From contig NZ_FNYD01000010.1 in NCBI RefSeq assembly GCF_900109035.1, forward strand, positions 101,002-165,001: a stretch of 64,000 nt of DNA, given 5' to 3'. This document shows positions 34,737 to 42,453 of this stretch, piece by piece. This DNA comes from Cribrihabitans marinus. Lineage in GTDB: Bacteria > Pseudomonadota > Alphaproteobacteria > Rhodobacterales > Rhodobacteraceae. The notes beneath the pieces are model-generated. The model searched no databases and was not told the DNA's origin. It saw only the letters and a list, made by a program, of their open reading frames with translations. The position numbers and the translations under genes were made by a program. Within the stretch, counting starts at the first letter, position 1; every line of letters starts with the position of its first letter.

Positions 34737-34850
34737 TCATGCGGCCTTGGTTTCCAGTCCCGAATTCATTGCAAACTCCTGCGGCGAGAGATTGCCCAGG
34801 GCGCGAGTGGGGCCTGTTGCGGTTGTGATCAGCCCCATCTGAGTGGTCCG
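34737..34850 (-). pseudogene. IS3-family transposase C-terminal fragment
   Basis: Read on the minus strand, one frame gives ADHNRNRPHS and the next gives ALGNLSPQEFAMNSGLETKA followed by A and a stop. Joined across one extra base they recreate the C-terminus of an IS3-family OrfB (DDE) transposase, RPHSALGNLSPQEF. Only about 35 residues survive, and no terminal repeats are identified. It marks an old insertion between the sulfide module and the complex-I-like operon. Confidence 0.65.
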
Positions 34851-34892
34851 GTTCCAATGTTGGTGCATGACCGGATTTTTCGGAGAACTGCA

Positions 34893-34958
34893 ATGATCCG
34901 TAGAGCGCATCGTCTTTGCTTGACGGCAGCCCTGGCGCTGGTGCTGGCGTTGGCTTGA
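34893..34958 (+). CDS. Possible small ORF resembling a bare signal peptide
   Basis: A 21-residue frame, MIRRAHRLCLTAALALVLAL plus A, with GGAGA 7 nt before the ATG. Two arginines followed by a hydrophobic stretch look exactly like a signal peptide that then stops. It may be the stub of a secreted protein truncated during the insertion event next to it, or a leader peptide of the following operon. Unproven. Confidence 0.3.
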   Translation: MIRRAHRLCLTAALALVLALA

Positions 34959-35022
34959 TTGTGCCGTACTGCGTAAACCCCTAACCTGATTGGGATTCGA
35001 CAGCCTGAAGGAGGTGCCAAGG

Positions 35023-35385
35023 ATGAGCGAGCTTTCCCAATACGCGATCCTTTTCGGGCTGAGTGTCGGTGTATTCGGTTTCGTGCTCAGCCTCTATGGG
35101 TTCGCCCGGGCCATCGGGCGGGCGCGCGCGGAACCGGGCAAGGACGTGCCCGCCACCGCCGGCACCCTGTCGCGCGATCCGGTCTGGGTCCGCTATCATG
35201 CGCGCTATGCCGGCTATGCGCTGCTGTTCCTGGCCTTCGATATGGAGATGGCATTCATGTATCCGTGGGCGGTCGTCTACCGCGAAGAGGGGCTGATCGC
35301 CCTGCTCGACATGGGCGTTTTCCTCTCCATTCTGTTCCTGGGACTGCTCTATGGCTGGAGCCAGGGCGCATTGAGGCGGCAATGA
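35023..35385 (+). CDS. nuoA: NADH-quinone oxidoreductase subunit A-like protein
   Basis: A 120-residue membrane protein with three helices. FGLSVGVFGFVLSLYGFARA, VRYHARYAGYALLFLAFDME and MAFMYPWAVVYREEGLIALL match NuoA, including the conserved FD(M/V)E motif in helix 2 and the WA after it. A strong AAGGAGG precedes ATG 35023. First gene of an eight-gene run in which seven of the eight genes abut or overlap; it overlaps the fused B/D-like gene by 4 bp. Placed in the membrane arm near the quinone site of ordinary complex I; here its partner head lacks the N2 cluster. Confidence 0.88.
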   Translation: MSELSQYAILFGLSVGVFGFVLSLYGFARAIGRARAEPGKDVPATAGTLSRDPVWVRYHARYAGYALLFLAFDMEMAFMYPWAVVYREEGLIALLDMGVFLSILFLGLLYGWSQGALRRQ

Positions 35386-37367
35386 CCATCGCCGGGGCGC
35401 ATGCGGGTGCGATGACTGGACTGAGAAGGCTGATCTCAGGTGCCATGGCGCGCGATCTGACGGCCTTCGTGCTGCCCGGCCCGTCTGTCGCGCGGTCGAT
35501 GGGGCTTGACCTGGCCGGGTCGCACCTGCGGGTCGTGGGCACCCCGCGCCATGCGAGCGTGCTGATCGTCGTCGGCCCCTTGCCTGCCGGTTTGCGCGAT
35601 GCCGCCGCCGTCATCTACGCGCAGATGCCGCGCCCGCGTGCAATCCTCGCGCTGGGCGCAGGCGACATCGCCCCGTTGCCCGATGCGCACGTTTCGGCGC
35701 CGCTGACACGGGCCGGGCTGCAATCCGGGCTGGCCGATCTGCGGCGCGTCATCGCCGCGGGGGCGTTTCGCGCGGACACCGGGGAGTTTACCGCCCCCGC
35801 TCTTGAGGTGCGCGTGGAATACACCTGCCCGATGCACCCCGAAATCGTCCGCGACGCCCCCGGAGACTGCCCCAAATGCGGCATGACGCTGGTGCCGCGG
35901 GAAACCGCGTCCAATGGACATGGTGGGCACGACACCCCCCAGGAGGACACGCCAAGCCCCGCCGGTCACGCACATGCGGGCCACGCCGACGACGCCGGCG
36001 GAGAGGGGCCCTACATCTGCCCGATGCATCCCGAGGTCGTCAGCGATGTGCCCGGCAAGTGCCCCAAATGCGGCATGTTTCTGGTGACGGCGGAGGAGGT
36101 GGAAAGCCACGGGCATGGGCACGGCGATCACGGCCAAGGGCATGGCAGTAAAGCACAGGGAGCGCATATGCACGGCGATCCCGCGGCCGGTTCCGCGCAG
36201 ATGCACCATGATGTCCCGGACGAAGCGCATCACGGACATGAAGGCGATGGCGACCACTGCGGCCATGGCGAACAGGCGGACCATGCCGGGCACACTGGTC
36301 ATGCCGGACATGGCGACCACTCCGCTGCGGGTCTGGACGGCATCGAGCCGCATTTCATGTCGATGGTCGAGTTGACCGAGGGCCAGCCGCGCAGCAGCGA
36401 CGGGTTGCAGATGGAATGGATCGAGGCGCCTTTCGGGCCGTTTTTCCCCGGTCTGCCGGCCGGTCTGCATCTGAACCTGACGCTGGATGGCGATAGCGTG
36501 GCGGGCAGCGAGGTCAGGAGCCTTGTCGGGGCGACGGAATTGGTGGATGGCCCGCAGATGACGGCAGGCGATTTCGTCGAGCGTCTGGCCGCCATGATGC
36601 CGCTCAGCCCTGCAGCCTATCGCACGCTGGCCTGTGCTGCGGTCGAGGAGGCCGCCGGCGTCGAACCCGACCATAACGCGCGCCGTGGCCGCGCCGCCGC
36701 CGTGGAACGCGAGCGGATCGCAAGCCATCTGGGCTGGTTGGCCGAGTTCGGCCTGCAGTCGGGGTTTCTCTGGCTCGCCGCGCGGGCCGGGGCGTTGCAA
36801 CTGGCGGTGGGGAACGCTGACATTGACGGGATCGCCGCGCAGGCCGGGGCGATCCGGCGGCTGATCCGCCGGGTCGAGGCGGCACCGCTGATGCGGATGC
36901 GACTGAGACGCATCGCGCGCATCGGCAAGGACGCCCCGGCCAGCGGCCCGGTGGACCGGGCGCGGGGTGGCGGGGCGGATGCCCGCGCGGGCGATCCAAC
37001 GCTGATTGCCCTCGGTTTCGAGATGCGCGTCCGCGACGGCGGCGATGCGCTGGCCCGGCTGCGGCTGCGCTGCGACGAGATCGCCCAGAGCCTCGATCTG
37101 ATCGCGGCGGCCGGGAGGATCGCCGTGCCGCGGCTGCCGGATGTGGGCAGGGTGTCGGGCGAGGGCGCGGCCCGCATCGAAACACCGCGCGGCGCGGCGT
37201 CGCTGAGCGTGAAGCTGGTGGATGGAAAGGTCGTCGAGGCCGAACTCGACACGCCGTCAGACGTGAACATCGCCCTTGTCGAAACGGTGACGGCGCAGCA
37301 GGAACTGGGTGACGCCCTGAGCGCCGTCGCCTCGCTCGACCTGTCGCCGTGGGAGGTGCGTGGATGA
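35382..37367 (+). CDS. NuoB-like / double heavy-metal-binding / NuoD-like fusion protein
   Basis: A 661-residue fusion starting at ATG 35382 (4-bp overlap with nuoA). Residues 12-125 resemble NuoB (ASVLIVVGPLPAGLRDAAAV, IYAQMPRPRAILALGAGD), yet contain no cysteine, so all four N2 cluster ligands are missing. Residues 147-172 and 211-236 are two heavy-metal-binding modules (YTCPMHPEI...CPKCGMTLVP and YICPMHPEV...CPKCGMF), as found in Cu P-ATPases and CusB-like proteins. Residues 178-206 and 242-314 are His-rich (HGHGHGDHGQGHG, HAGHTGHAGHGDH). Residues 320-655 resemble NuoD or the hydrogenase large subunit (PFGPFFPGLPAGLHLNLTLD, ERERIASHLGWLAEFGLQSG, ETPRGAASLSVKLVDG). It ends SLDLSPWEVRG where hydrogenases have the terminal Cys pair. 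No quinone reduction by the usual route is expected; metal binding is. Confidence 0.85.
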   Translation: MTIAGAHAGAMTGLRRLISGAMARDLTAFVLPGPSVARSMGLDLAGSHLRVVGTPRHASVLIVVGPLPAGLRDAAAVIYAQMPRPRAILALGAGDIAPLPDAHVSAPLTRAGLQSGLADLRRVIAAGAFRADTGEFTAPALEVRVEYTCPMHPEIVRDAPGDCPKCGMTLVPRETASNGHGGHDTPQEDTPSPAGHAHAGHADDAGGEGPYICPMHPEVVSDVPGKCPKCGMFLVTAEEVESHGHGHGDHGQGHGSKAQGAHMHGDPAAGSAQMHHDVPDEAHHGHEGDGDHCGHGEQADHAGHTGHAGHGDHSAAGLDGIEPHFMSMVELTEGQPRSSDGLQMEWIEAPFGPFFPGLPAGLHLNLTLDGDSVAGSEVRSLVGATELVDGPQMTAGDFVERLAAMMPLSPAAYRTLACAAVEEAAGVEPDHNARRGRAAAVERERIASHLGWLAEFGLQSGFLWLAARAGALQLAVGNADIDGIAAQAGAIRRLIRRVEAAPLMRMRLRRIARIGKDAPASGPVDRARGGGADARAGDPTLIALGFEMRVRDGGDALARLRLRCDEIAQSLDLIAAAGRIAVPRLPDVGRVSGEGAARIETPRGAASLSVKLVDGKVVEAELDTPSDVNIALVETVTAQQELGDALSAVASLDLSPWEVRG

Positions 37368-38263
37368 GCATTGTCGTCGTTCTCGTGTCGCTTGCCGCCG
37401 GGGCCTATGTGCTGGCCGTCATCGAACGATGGGCCGTGCAAGGGCACCTGAGCCTGACGGGTCCGGCCTGGGCCGCCTTGGCGCTTCTGGGGCGGGAATC
37501 GCTTCTGGCGCGCAAATCCGACCGGTTGTTCTTTGAGCTTGGGCCGGTCCTGCTGTTGGTGGCGGGGCTGATGGCTGTGGCGGTGATCCCGCTGGCGCCG
37601 GGGCTTATCATCACCGACCTGGCGACCGGGGCGCTGTTCCTGAACGCCGCGCTGGCCTATGTGCTGGTGGCGCTGATCATGGCCGGTTGGGGGCCGAACG
37701 GGGCCTACGCCATGATCGCGGGCTGGCGGTTTCTGGGCCAGTTCATCGCCTATGCGATGCTGATCGTGATGCCGATCACCGCTGTCGCCATGCGCGCGGA
37801 ATCGCTCTCGACGGTTGAGATCGTCGCCTCGCAGGCGCAGCTCTGGAACGTGCTTTACCAGCCGATGGGATTTGCCCTCTTTGTCGTGGCGGCGATGGGG
37901 CTCGCGTGGTTGCCGCCGCTGGACCTGCCCGATGCGGCCGGCGAATTGGCCGGCGGGGTCGAGGCGGAATATACCGGCGTGCGGCTGGCGGTGTTGCGAC
38001 TGGCGCGGATGGTCATCATCCTGGCGCTGGCGGGGGCGACGGTGACCTTCTACCTGGGCGGCTGGCTGGGCCCGTGGCTGCCGCCCTGGGGCTGGAGCGC
38101 GATCAAGATCCTGGCCGTGGCGGCGGCCATGCTGAGCGTCGGGCGCTACATGCCGCGCATCCGCGAGGCGCGCTATCTGGCGCTGAGCTGGAAACTGGGG
38201 ATCTCGCTGGCGCTGGCCAACATCTTTGTCGTGGGCGTGATTGCGCTGGTGGTGCCGATATGA
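37364..38263 (+). CDS. nuoH: NADH-quinone oxidoreductase subunit H-like protein
   Basis: A 299-residue membrane protein of the NuoH/HycD family, about eight helices. YVLAVIERWAVQGHLSLTGP opens it, and WLPPLDLPDAAGELAGGVEAEYTG carries the conserved DLPEAE.EL..G...EY-type loop, here with Ala in one position. ATG 37364 overlaps the fusion-gene stop and follows GGGAGG. In complex I subunit H links the quinone site to the pumps, and here it should anchor the fused B/D head. The usual cytoplasmic loop acidic residues are only partly kept. Confidence 0.88.
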   Translation: MSIVVVLVSLAAGAYVLAVIERWAVQGHLSLTGPAWAALALLGRESLLARKSDRLFFELGPVLLLVAGLMAVAVIPLAPGLIITDLATGALFLNAALAYVLVALIMAGWGPNGAYAMIAGWRFLGQFIAYAMLIVMPITAVAMRAESLSTVEIVASQAQLWNVLYQPMGFALFVVAAMGLAWLPPLDLPDAAGELAGGVEAEYTGVRLAVLRLARMVIILALAGATVTFYLGGWLGPWLPPWGWSAIKILAVAAAMLSVGRYMPRIREARYLALSWKLGISLALANIFVVGVIALVVPI

Positions 38264-38775
38264 CGGTTCAGATGATCTTTCTGGCCTTCTTCGGCGGCGC
38301 GGCTCTGTGGTTCGGCGTCGTGGTCTTTCGCACCCATTCGATGGTGCGCTCGGCGCTGGCGCTGCTGTTCTCGCAAACCGCGATCGGGGCGATGTTTCTG
38401 GTCATGCAGGCCGAGTTTCTGGGCGTGTTGCAGATCATGATGATGGCCACGGAAATGAGCGTGATGGCGATCTTCATGGTGATGTTCATGATGGATCCGG
38501 GCGGCATGGGCAAAATGGACATGACCCACCAGAAGCGCCTGTCGCTCTGGGCCGGCGGCATCGGGCTGCTGGCCGCGCTGTTGCTGGTCTGGCTGCCCGA
38601 TTGGGGTCCTGTCGCCCTGTCGGTGCCGGGCGCGCATGAACAGGCCGCCGATCTGGGCCGCGAATTGCTGGGCCGATCGATGTTCATCTTCCAGTCGGCG
38701 GGGCTGACCATCCTGACAGCGATGATCGCGGCCACGATGGTGGCCATTGTCCCCAACGCGGAGCAGCGCAAATGA
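38260..38775 (+). CDS. nuoJ: NADH-quinone oxidoreductase subunit J-like protein
   Basis: A 171-residue membrane protein with five helices. FRTHSMVRSALALLFSQTAI and GVLQIMMMATEMSVMAIFMV correspond to NuoJ helices 2 and 3; in canonical NuoJ the latter contains AxFLxxxQIxVYxGA, so this copy is divergent there. ATG 38260 overlaps the nuoH stop and its stop overlaps nuoK, both by 4 bp. Presence of J, together with A, indicates descent from complex I and not from a simple membrane hydrogenase. Confidence 0.85.
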   Translation: MTVQMIFLAFFGGAALWFGVVVFRTHSMVRSALALLFSQTAIGAMFLVMQAEFLGVLQIMMMATEMSVMAIFMVMFMMDPGGMGKMDMTHQKRLSLWAGGIGLLAALLLVWLPDWGPVALSVPGAHEQAADLGRELLGRSMFIFQSAGLTILTAMIAATMVAIVPNAEQRK

Positions 38776-39083
38776 TCCTGGAACTCATGATCGCGCTCAG
38801 CGTCGGTGCGGGGTTGTTCGGTGTCGGGCTCTACGGCGCGCTGAGCCAGACCAACCTGGTGATGATCGTCATGGGGGTCGAACTGATCCTGGCCGCGGCC
38901 CTGGTCAACCTGGTGGCGTTCTGGCGCTACCTGCATCCCGACGAGCCCGCGGGTCAGATGTTCGTGCTGATCGTCATGGCGGTGATGGCGGTCGAGATGG
39001 CGGTGGCCTTCGGTATCGCCATCGCCCGGTTCCGGGTGCGCGGCTCGGTCGAGATGGAAGAAGCGCGCGAGTTGAAGGGATGA
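38772..39083 (+). CDS. nuoK: NADH-quinone oxidoreductase subunit K-like protein
   Basis: A 103-residue MrpC/NuoK-type membrane protein with three helices. NLVMIVMGVELILAAALVNL contains the conserved Glu of helix 2, and VLIVMAVMAVEMAVAFGIAI the Glu of helix 3; both are needed for proton transfer in NuoK. Overlaps nuoJ and nuoL by 4 bp on each side. Confidence 0.9.
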   Translation: MILELMIALSVGAGLFGVGLYGALSQTNLVMIVMGVELILAAALVNLVAFWRYLHPDEPAGQMFVLIVMAVMAVEMAVAFGIAIARFRVRGSVEMEEARELKG

Positions 39084-40975
39084 CGATGCTGGCGCTCACC
39101 ATCCTTGCACCGCTGCTGGCGGGCATCGCGGCGCTGGCCCTGCGGCGCGCACCCGAAGCGATTGCGCTCTGGGGCATCGGCACCGGGTTTCTGGCGGCAA
39201 TGACGGTTCTTGCAGGGGCCGTTGCAGGCGATGCGGCGCAACTGGTCCTGCCGGGCCTGCCGCAGATGCCGCTGCGGCTTGTCGCGTCGCCGCTGACGGC
39301 GGTCATTTCGGCCATGGTGGCGACGGTGGCGGCCTGTGTGGTGGTCTATGCGGTCGGTCACATGCGCAGCGACCCCGAAAGGCCGCGCTTTTTCGGGATC
39401 CTGCTGCTGTTCGTCGCCGCAATGCAGGCGCTGGTGCTGGCGGGCGACTGGATCACTGTGCTGGCCGCGTGGGAACTGATCGGCTTTTCCAGCTATCTGC
39501 TGATCGGCTTCTGGCATGGGCGCGACGGCGTGCCCGGTGCCGCGACGCGGGCGTTTCTCTACACCCGCAGCGCCGATCTGGGGCTCTATCTGGGGATTTT
39601 CGTGCTGATCGGCCAGGCCGGCACCTCGGAGATTTCGGCCACGCTGGCGATCACCGGCACACCGGCGCTGGTGGCCGGATTGTTGTTGCTGATCGGCGCG
39701 ATGGGCAAATCGGCGCAGGTGCCGCTGCAGGACTGGTTGCAGCGCGCCATGGCCGGGCCGACGCCGGTTTCGGCGCTGCTGCATTCCGCGACGCTGGTGG
39801 CGGCGGGGGCGATCTTGCTGATCCGGGTGGCGCCGATGCTGCCCGGCGGGGCCTTGCTGGTGGTCGGGCTGGTCGGCGGCGTGACGGCGGTTGTTACCGG
39901 TCTGATCGCGCTGGCCGAGCGGGACCTGAAGCGGCTGCTGGCGGCCTCGACCTCCAGCCAGTACGGGCTCATGCTGCTGGCCATCGGCGCGGGCGTGCCG
40001 GTGGCGGCGCTGCTGCACCTGATCGCCCACGCGGCGATCAAGAGCATGCTGTTTCTGGGCGCGGGCGTGTTCCAGCACGACCGCAACAGCACCGACATGG
40101 AGGCGGTTGCGGGCGCGGGCCGGGCTCGGCCGCTGGTGCTGGCCGGTTTCGGCATTGCTGCTCTGGCGCTGGCGGGGATCCCTCCGCTGGCGGGGTTCTT
40201 TTCCAAGGATGCGGTCCTTGCCGCCGCGCTGGCTGCCCCGGGGGCCGCGTGGCTCGCGCCGCTGGCACTGGCGGGGACGGTGCTGACCGGGGCCTATATG
40301 GCGCGGGCGCTGCGGGTGCTGTGGCAGGGCGAGGCCCAGCCCGTTTCGGGCAAGGGGATGGGCTGGATGTCTGCGGGCATGGCGGTGCTGACGGCGCTGG
40401 CGGCGGGGCTTGGATTCGCCTTCGCGCCGCTGGAACATCTGCTTGAGGCCGAACTGCCGCCGGAAGGAACCGCGATGATCCTCGGGCTTGCCGCCGCGCT
40501 GAGTGGCCTGGTGCTGGGCTGGGTCATCGCACCCGCCCGCCTGATGGGGCCCGTTCTGCCCCGGGCGCAGCGCGGCTTTGCCGTCGCGGGCGGGATGGAC
40601 GGGCTGGTGCTGCGCCCGGCGCTGGCCATTGCCGCCGCCTGCGAGCGGTTTGAACGGCACCTGCTGGCCGCGCAGCTTGGCCTTGTACGAATCCTGAGCC
40701 TTGGCACCGCATCCCGCACCGACGCAGCCGACAATCGCCTTTACGCCGCGACTCTCGATCTGGGCCGGTTGAACCTGCGCCTCGGCGACCGCGCAGAGAC
40801 CACCGACACAGACGGCATCGACGGCCTGATCTTTGGCCTTGTCGACCGGACAATTGCCGCCGGCCGCCGCCTGCGCCTGCTGCAAAGCGGGCTGATCCAC
40901 CGCGAACTCGCCCTGACTGTCATGGGCATTGCCGTCATTGCGGCGGTGCTGCTGACGGTCCCAATCATTTCCTGA
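39080..40975 (+). CDS. nuoL: NADH-quinone oxidoreductase subunit L-like antiporter protein
   Basis: A 631-residue proton-translocating antiporter-type subunit. It has Glu132 in LAAWELIGFSSYLLIGFW, Lys210 in IGAMGKSAQVPLQDWL, the broken-helix segment AMAGPTPVSALLHSATLVAA, the LKRLLAASTSSQYGLMLLAI motif, and a Lys in PPLAGFFSKDAVL. These correspond to the channel residues Glu144, Lys229 and Lys399 of E. coli NuoL. The C-terminal extension (VDRTIAAGRRLRLLQSGLIH and a final helix) corresponds to the lateral helix of true NuoL. Pumping therefore appears possible. ATG 39080 overlaps nuoK. Confidence 0.92.
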   Translation: MTMLALTILAPLLAGIAALALRRAPEAIALWGIGTGFLAAMTVLAGAVAGDAAQLVLPGLPQMPLRLVASPLTAVISAMVATVAACVVVYAVGHMRSDPERPRFFGILLLFVAAMQALVLAGDWITVLAAWELIGFSSYLLIGFWHGRDGVPGAATRAFLYTRSADLGLYLGIFVLIGQAGTSEISATLAITGTPALVAGLLLLIGAMGKSAQVPLQDWLQRAMAGPTPVSALLHSATLVAAGAILLIRVAPMLPGGALLVVGLVGGVTAVVTGLIALAERDLKRLLAASTSSQYGLMLLAIGAGVPVAALLHLIAHAAIKSMLFLGAGVFQHDRNSTDMEAVAGAGRARPLVLAGFGIAALALAGIPPLAGFFSKDAVLAAALAAPGAAWLAPLALAGTVLTGAYMARALRVLWQGEAQPVSGKGMGWMSAGMAVLTALAAGLGFAFAPLEHLLEAELPPEGTAMILGLAAALSGLVLGWVIAPARLMGPVLPRAQRGFAVAGGMDGLVLRPALAIAAACERFERHLLAAQLGLVRILSLGTASRTDAADNRLYAATLDLGRLNLRLGDRAETTDTDGIDGLIFGLVDRTIAAGRRLRLLQSGLIHRELALTVMGIAVIAAVLLTVPIIS

Positions 40976-40992
40976 CGAAAGACGACCCCGCC

Positions 40993-42453
40993 ATGCCCCT
41001 CCTCTCGATCTCCGTCTTTCTGCCGCTCCTGACTGGATTGCTGCTGATGGCGCTGCCAAACAAGTCGGCCCGCATCGCCCATGGCGTTTCCATCGCCACC
41101 ACCGGGCTGACATTCCTCGTGACGCTGGCGGTCTGGGCGCGGGGCACGCTTCCGGGCGGATTTGCTCAGGTCGAGGAGATCGCATGGATCCCGGCCATCG
41201 GCGCGGCTTACAGACTGGGCATTGACGGGCTGAGCCTGCCGCTGATCCTGCTGACCTCGCTGCTGTTTTTCCTGTCGGCGATCTATGCGGCGCGGATCAC
41301 CGACCGCCCGGCGGTCTTTGTCGCGCTGATGCTGATGCTGGAGACCGCCTCGATCGGCACCTTCGCCGCGCTGGATGCGCTCCTGTTCTACGTCTTCTTC
41401 GAGGTGTCGCTGGTGGGCATGTATTTCATGATCGTCGGCTGGGGCTATGAAGAGCGGCAGCGCGCCGGGTTGATGTTCTTCATCTACACGCTTCTGGGGT
41501 CGCTGCCGCTCCTGCTGGCGATCATCGGGCTGTATCTGGCCACCGGCACATTTGACATGCGTCTGTGGATCGAGACCCCGCCGCTGACCGGGCTGGCCGC
41601 GATGCTGGCGCTGATCGCGATGCTGTTCACCTTCGCGGTCAAGATCCCGTCCTTTCCGGTGCATACCTGGCTACCGGCCGCCCACGTGCAGGCCCCGACC
41701 GTGGGAAGCGTGATCCTGGCCGGCGTGATGCTGAAATTCGGCACCTATGGCCTTGTGCGGTTCGCCTTGCAGATGACCCCCGACGCCTTTGCGCGGGCCG
41801 GTCTGGTGGTGCTGGCCTTTGGCGTGTTCAGCGCGCTTTACGGGGCCTTCGTGGCGCTGGCGCAGTCGGACCTGAAGAAGATGATTGCCTATACCTCCGT
41901 CAACCACATGGGCTATGTGGTGATCGGCGTGGCGGTGGCGGCGTTGACGCTGGACCCCGATCTGCGGGCGGTCGCGCTGAATGGGGCCACCTTGCAGATG
42001 GTCAGCCACGGCATCGTCACCGGGGCGTTGTTCTTCCTTGTCGGCATGTTGCAGTCGCGCGCCCACGATCGCGACATGGCTGCATTCGGCGGGTTGCTGG
42101 GGCAGGTGCCGAGGCTGGGCTGGGCCTTCGTTCTGTCGGCCTTCGCCTCGCTGGGGCTGCCGGGGCTGGCGCATTTCCCGGCCGAATTCCAGATCTTCCT
42201 GGCCACGTTGAACGCCCAGCCCTGGGCCATTGTGGCGATCATCGCCATCGTGGTGACGGCGGGGCTGTATCTGCGCGCGATCGCGGCGGTGTTTCTGGGC
42301 GAGCGGAACGAGAAATGGGCGGCGATGCCCGATCTGGACCGGGGCGAGATGCTGACCATCGCGCCGCTGCTCATCCTCATCATCCTGATCGGGATCGCGC
42401 CGTCCTGGTTGCTGGGCATGATCGACGCGACGATGCGGGCGCTGCAATTCTGA
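40993..42453 (+). CDS. nuoM: NADH-quinone oxidoreductase subunit M-like antiporter protein
   Basis: A 486-residue antiporter-type subunit. Glu137 (YVFFEVSLVGMYFM), Lys217 (TFAVKIPSFPVHTWLP) and Lys248 (GVMLKFGTYGLVRF) correspond to Glu144, Lys234 and Lys265 of E. coli NuoM. HVQAPTVGSVILAG and SDLKKMIAYTSVNHMGYVVI are family hallmarks. It is the only gene of the run not overlapping its upstream neighbour (17-bp gap). The stop overlaps the nuoN ATG. Confidence 0.93.
   Translation: MPLLSISVFLPLLTGLLLMALPNKSARIAHGVSIATTGLTFLVTLAVWARGTLPGGFAQVEEIAWIPAIGAAYRLGIDGLSLPLILLTSLLFFLSAIYAARITDRPAVFVALMLMLETASIGTFAALDALLFYVFFEVSLVGMYFMIVGWGYEERQRAGLMFFIYTLLGSLPLLLAIIGLYLATGTFDMRLWIETPPLTGLAAMLALIAMLFTFAVKIPSFPVHTWLPAAHVQAPTVGSVILAGVMLKFGTYGLVRFALQMTPDAFARAGLVVLAFGVFSALYGAFVALAQSDLKKMIAYTSVNHMGYVVIGVAVAALTLDPDLRAVALNGATLQMVSHGIVTGALFFLVGMLQSRAHDRDMAAFGGLLGQVPRLGWAFVLSAFASLGLPGLAHFPAEFQIFLATLNAQPWAIVAIIAIVVTAGLYLRAIAAVFLGERNEKWAAMPDLDRGEMLTIAPLLILIILIGIAPSWLLGMIDATMRALQF

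Noticed and set aside
35382..37367. The fusion as an assembly artefact joining nuoB, a metal-binding gene and nuoD.
   Set aside because: The frame is continuous for 661 codons with 4-bp overlaps at both ends, and the domains appear in the order expected for B then D.
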